A stretch of DNA of 15,743 nt from Acidobacteriota bacterium (GTDB lineage Bacteria > Acidobacteriota > Thermoanaerobaculia > Multivoradales > UBA5704): NCBI GenBank assembly GCA_003223675.1, contig QHVW01000396.1, positions 1 to 15,743 on the forward strand, read 5' to 3'. How positions within the stretch are numbered: the stretch's first letter is position 1; every line of letters begins with the position of its first letter. Positions 13,467-15,743 of the stretch are shown here, one piece after another. The position numbers and the translations under genes are program-made. The notes beneath the pieces were generated by a model. It was not told where the DNA came from and searched no databases. It worked only from the letters and a program-made list of their open reading frames with translations.

Positions 13467-15566
13467 GTGAGAGCCACGTTTTCCGGTTTGCGGACCGCCA
13501 CGGCCACCGCCGCCCTCGGCCTGCTGGCCCTGGGCGGAGGTCCGGCCCGCGCGGCCGTGAGCTACCAGGCTTATTACCAGGAATACCACTCCTTCGCCGC
13601 CGTCGAGCGGCAGCTTCAGGACTGGCGGGAGGCACATCCGGACACGGTGAAGCTGATCGCCATCGGCCAGTCGGCCGGCGGCCGCTCGCTCTGGGTGGCC
13701 CGCGTGGCCGGCCCCGGCGGCGCCGATCCCGATCTCCGGCCGGCGGTCTTCGTCGGCGGCAATATCGCCGGATTCCACAACGCCGGCACCGAGGCGGCGC
13801 TCGACCTGCTCCGCGGCCTGGTCGAGGCGCCCGCCGGCAGCCCCACGGCGAAGCTGCTCGCCACCACCACCTTCTACGTGGCCCCGGCGCTCAACCCCGA
13901 CGCTCACGACGCCATCTTCGCCAAGGTGCGCGTCCGCCGGGGCGGCAACGACATGAAGGTCGATCACGACATCGACGGTCTCACGGCCGAGGACCCGCCG
14001 GACGACCTGAACGGCGACGGCATGATCACCCGCATGCGGATCCCCGATCCGGCCGGCGGCTGGCTGGCCGATCCGGCCGACCCCAGAGTGCTCGTCAAGG
14101 CCGATGCCATGGAGCAGCGGCCCGGCGCCTTCCGGGTGGAGATCGAGGGGAAGGACGACGACGGCGACGGCGATTTCAACGAGGACGCCGCCGACGGCGT
14201 CTGGCCGGACAAGAATTTTCCCCACGCCTTCCCCTACTCCACGCCCGAGGCGGGCCCCTGGTCGAGCTATGCGCCCGAGACCCGCGCCCTGATGGACTTC
14301 CTCCTCGGCCGCCGCAACGTCGCCCTGGCGGTGGTCTACGGGCCCGCGAACAACCTGCTGGCGGCGCCCCAGAGCCTGGGCGGCGGCGGCGACCTCGGCA
14401 CGCAGAAATTCAAGCTGCCGCCGCAGGCCGCCAAATTCATCGGCCTGGAGGTGGACAAGGAATATTCGATCGACGAGGTCTGGGAGGTGGCCCAGAACCT
14501 CCCCTTCGTACGCCAGAACAACGTCACCAAGGAGCAGCTCCAGCAGTTCCTCGGCGCCGGCCCGGCCACCAAGGTGGACCCCGGCGATCAGGCCTACCTC
14601 GACAAGCTCGCCGAGGCCTACAAGGAGCGCCTGAAGAAGGCCGGCCTCGCCGCCGACCGCCCGGGCGCGCAATATGGCAAGGGGGGCTTCACCCCCTGGC
14701 TCTACTACCAGTACGGCGCCATGGCCCTGGAGCTCGACGTCTGGGGGGTTCCCAAGGGCGAGAAGAAGGCGGCGGCCGGCGGCGACGAGCTGACGGCCGA
14801 CAAGGTGGCGGCGATGAGCGCCGACGACTTCGTGGCCCTGGGGGAGGAGAAGATCGACGCCTTTCTCAAGGCCAACAAGGTGCCGCCGCAATTCAGCGCC
14901 AAGATGGTGATCGGCGCGATGAGGGGGGGCCAGCTCACTCCCAAGGCGATGATCGACCGCATGAAGCAGATGGGTGGTGGAGGAGCCGCGGCGGCGGGCG
15001 GCAAGGGGGGTGAGGCCGGCGCGCGCGAGCGCGAGGTGCTCGCCTGGGTGGACGCCAACGCGCCGGGCGCTTTCGCCCCCTGGACCCCCGTCACCCTGCC
15101 TGACGGCACCAGGGCCGAGGTGGGCGGTCTCGATCCCTTCATCGAGCTCAATCCGCCGCTGCCCCTCCTCAAGCCCGCGCTGGCGGTCCACACCGAGACG
15201 GTGCTCGACATGGCGCGCAAGCTGCCGAAGGTCGAGATCCTCTCGCTCACCGTGACCGATCTCGGCGGCGGCGTCTACCGGGTCAAGGCGGTGGCCGGCA
15301 ACCGCGGCTATCTCGCCACCCACACCAAGCAGGCGGAGCGCGCCAAGGTCCACCTCCCCGCGCGGCTGACCCTGCAGACCGGCCAGGGGGTCGACCTCGT
15401 GAACGGCTACAACTTCGCCACCTCCGAGCGGCTCGACGGCACCACCGGCACCTTCACGGGCGAGTGGCTCGTGCGAGCCCGGCCCGGCGCCCGCGTGGTG
15501 GTCGACGTGACCACCGACAATGCCGGCCGCGACCAGAAGACCACCACGGTGGGGAAGGGAGCCTGA
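13467..15566 (+). CDS. Secreted M14 carboxypeptidase-like protein, probably catalytically inactive
   Basis: This 699-residue protein has a signal peptide (residues 1-29, ARAA cleavage region) and an M14 zinc-carboxypeptidase-like fold. Fold landmarks are GQSAGGRSLWVARV (67-80), ALNPDAHDAI (141-150), PDKNFPHAF (247-255) and SYAPETRALMDF (267-278), matching NPDG, LNRNFP and SEPETRA of active members. The acidic stretches DDLNGDGMIT (179-188) and DDDGDGDFNED (230-240) look like calcium-binding loops, also typical of this subfamily. The zinc motif HGNE reads AGFH at 101-104, the usual later His region reads VVYGPANN (289-296), and the catalytic Glu region reads LELDVW. Catalysis therefore looks lost. 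An Ala/Gly-rich insert of about 85 residues (434-520) precedes the C-terminal beta domain. The GTG start has GAGGAGG 5 nt upstream. Confidence 0.85.
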   Translation: MRATFSGLRTATATAALGLLALGGGPARAAVSYQAYYQEYHSFAAVERQLQDWREAHPDTVKLIAIGQSAGGRSLWVARVAGPGGADPDLRPAVFVGGNIAGFHNAGTEAALDLLRGLVEAPAGSPTAKLLATTTFYVAPALNPDAHDAIFAKVRVRRGGNDMKVDHDIDGLTAEDPPDDLNGDGMITRMRIPDPAGGWLADPADPRVLVKADAMEQRPGAFRVEIEGKDDDGDGDFNEDAADGVWPDKNFPHAFPYSTPEAGPWSSYAPETRALMDFLLGRRNVALAVVYGPANNLLAAPQSLGGGGDLGTQKFKLPPQAAKFIGLEVDKEYSIDEVWEVAQNLPFVRQNNVTKEQLQQFLGAGPATKVDPGDQAYLDKLAEAYKERLKKAGLAADRPGAQYGKGGFTPWLYYQYGAMALELDVWGVPKGEKKAAAGGDELTADKVAAMSADDFVALGEEKIDAFLKANKVPPQFSAKMVIGAMRGGQLTPKAMIDRMKQMGGGGAAAAGGKGGEAGAREREVLAWVDANAPGAFAPWTPVTLPDGTRAEVGGLDPFIELNPPLPLLKPALAVHTETVLDMARKLPKVEILSLTVTDLGGGVYRVKAVAGNRGYLATHTKQAERAKVHLPARLTLQTGQGVDLVNGYNFATSERLDGTTGTFTGEWLVRARPGARVVVDVTTDNAGRDQKTTTVGKGA

Positions 15567-15571
15567 GCGCC

Positions 15572-15743
15572 ATGAGAATTCGCACCCTGAGATCCGTCCT
15601 GGTGGCCGCGGCGATCATCGCGGCGCCTCCCGCGCTCCGCGCCGCGGCGCCGCTGAAGCCGCAGGGCAACCCGCCCAACGCCACCTTCAACCGGCTGCAC
15701 CCCTACGAGGAGATCGTCGACCTGCTCAAGGGGTACGCCGCCG
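15572..15743 (+). CDS. Start of a second M14-type secreted protein (C-terminus off window)
   Basis: The first 57 codons are visible. The signal peptide is MRIRTLRSVLVAAAIIAAPP followed by an ALRAAA cleavage region. FNRLHPYEEIVDLLKGYAA after it resembles the N-terminal YEEI-type helix that precedes the catalytic domain of M14 carboxypeptidases. It starts 5 bp after the stop of the previous gene with GGGAG about 10 nt upstream, so the two are an operon. Whether this copy keeps the zinc site cannot be seen. The M14 call rests on a short N-terminus and on its neighbour. Confidence 0.6.
   Translation, partial: MRIRTLRSVLVAAAIIAAPPALRAAAPLKPQGNPPNATFNRLHPYEEIVDLLKGYAA

Overview
The window is high-GC DNA (roughly two-thirds GC or more by eye across most of it) and most likely comes from a member of the Acidobacteriota. 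The strongest clue is three tandem paralogues that join an N-terminal GWxTD-type domain to a C-terminal VWFA-related domain, an architecture typical of that phylum. Short palindromic and tandem intergenic repeats and sigma-54-type promoters fit but do not prove this. No RNA gene, insertion sequence, phage gene or CRISPR array was seen.

Left part (1-8965, all minus strand): a partial, low-GC gene with an N-terminal hydrophobic segment runs off the left edge. Upstream of it in the reading direction is maf, a nucleotide pyrophosphatase gene. An array of 21-bp tandem repeats follows, filling the space between maf and the first GWxTD/VWA gene. The GWxTD/VWA genes are read in the order third (8965-6478), second (6447-3793), first (3658-1141). 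Only the middle one is intact. The other two each carry a frameshift near the middle, and the third also lacks about 26 residues there. The proteins look secreted or membrane-anchored, with complete MIDAS metal sites in all three VWA domains; their substrate or partner is unknown.

Centre (8966-12141, plus strand): a cysteine desulfurase gene (NifS/IscS type) and mnmA (tRNA 2-thiouridylase) overlap by 4 bp. They form an obvious sulfur-relay pair: the desulfurase makes the persulfide that MnmA puts on tRNA U34. A 9-bp tandem repeat lies just before the pair and another forms the last codons of mnmA. A conserved-looking protein of unknown function follows.

Right part (12142-15743): two small lipoprotein genes face each other, with terminators between them. 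Each is preceded by a sigma-54 (-24/-12) promoter match placed to give a leader of about 62 nt, which suggests co-regulation. Then comes a large secreted protein with an M14 carboxypeptidase fold in which the zinc ligands and catalytic glutamate appear to be replaced. It is followed, 5 bp later, by the start of a second gene that looks like another M14-type protein and runs off the right edge.

All assignments were made by reading the sequence; no database search was run.
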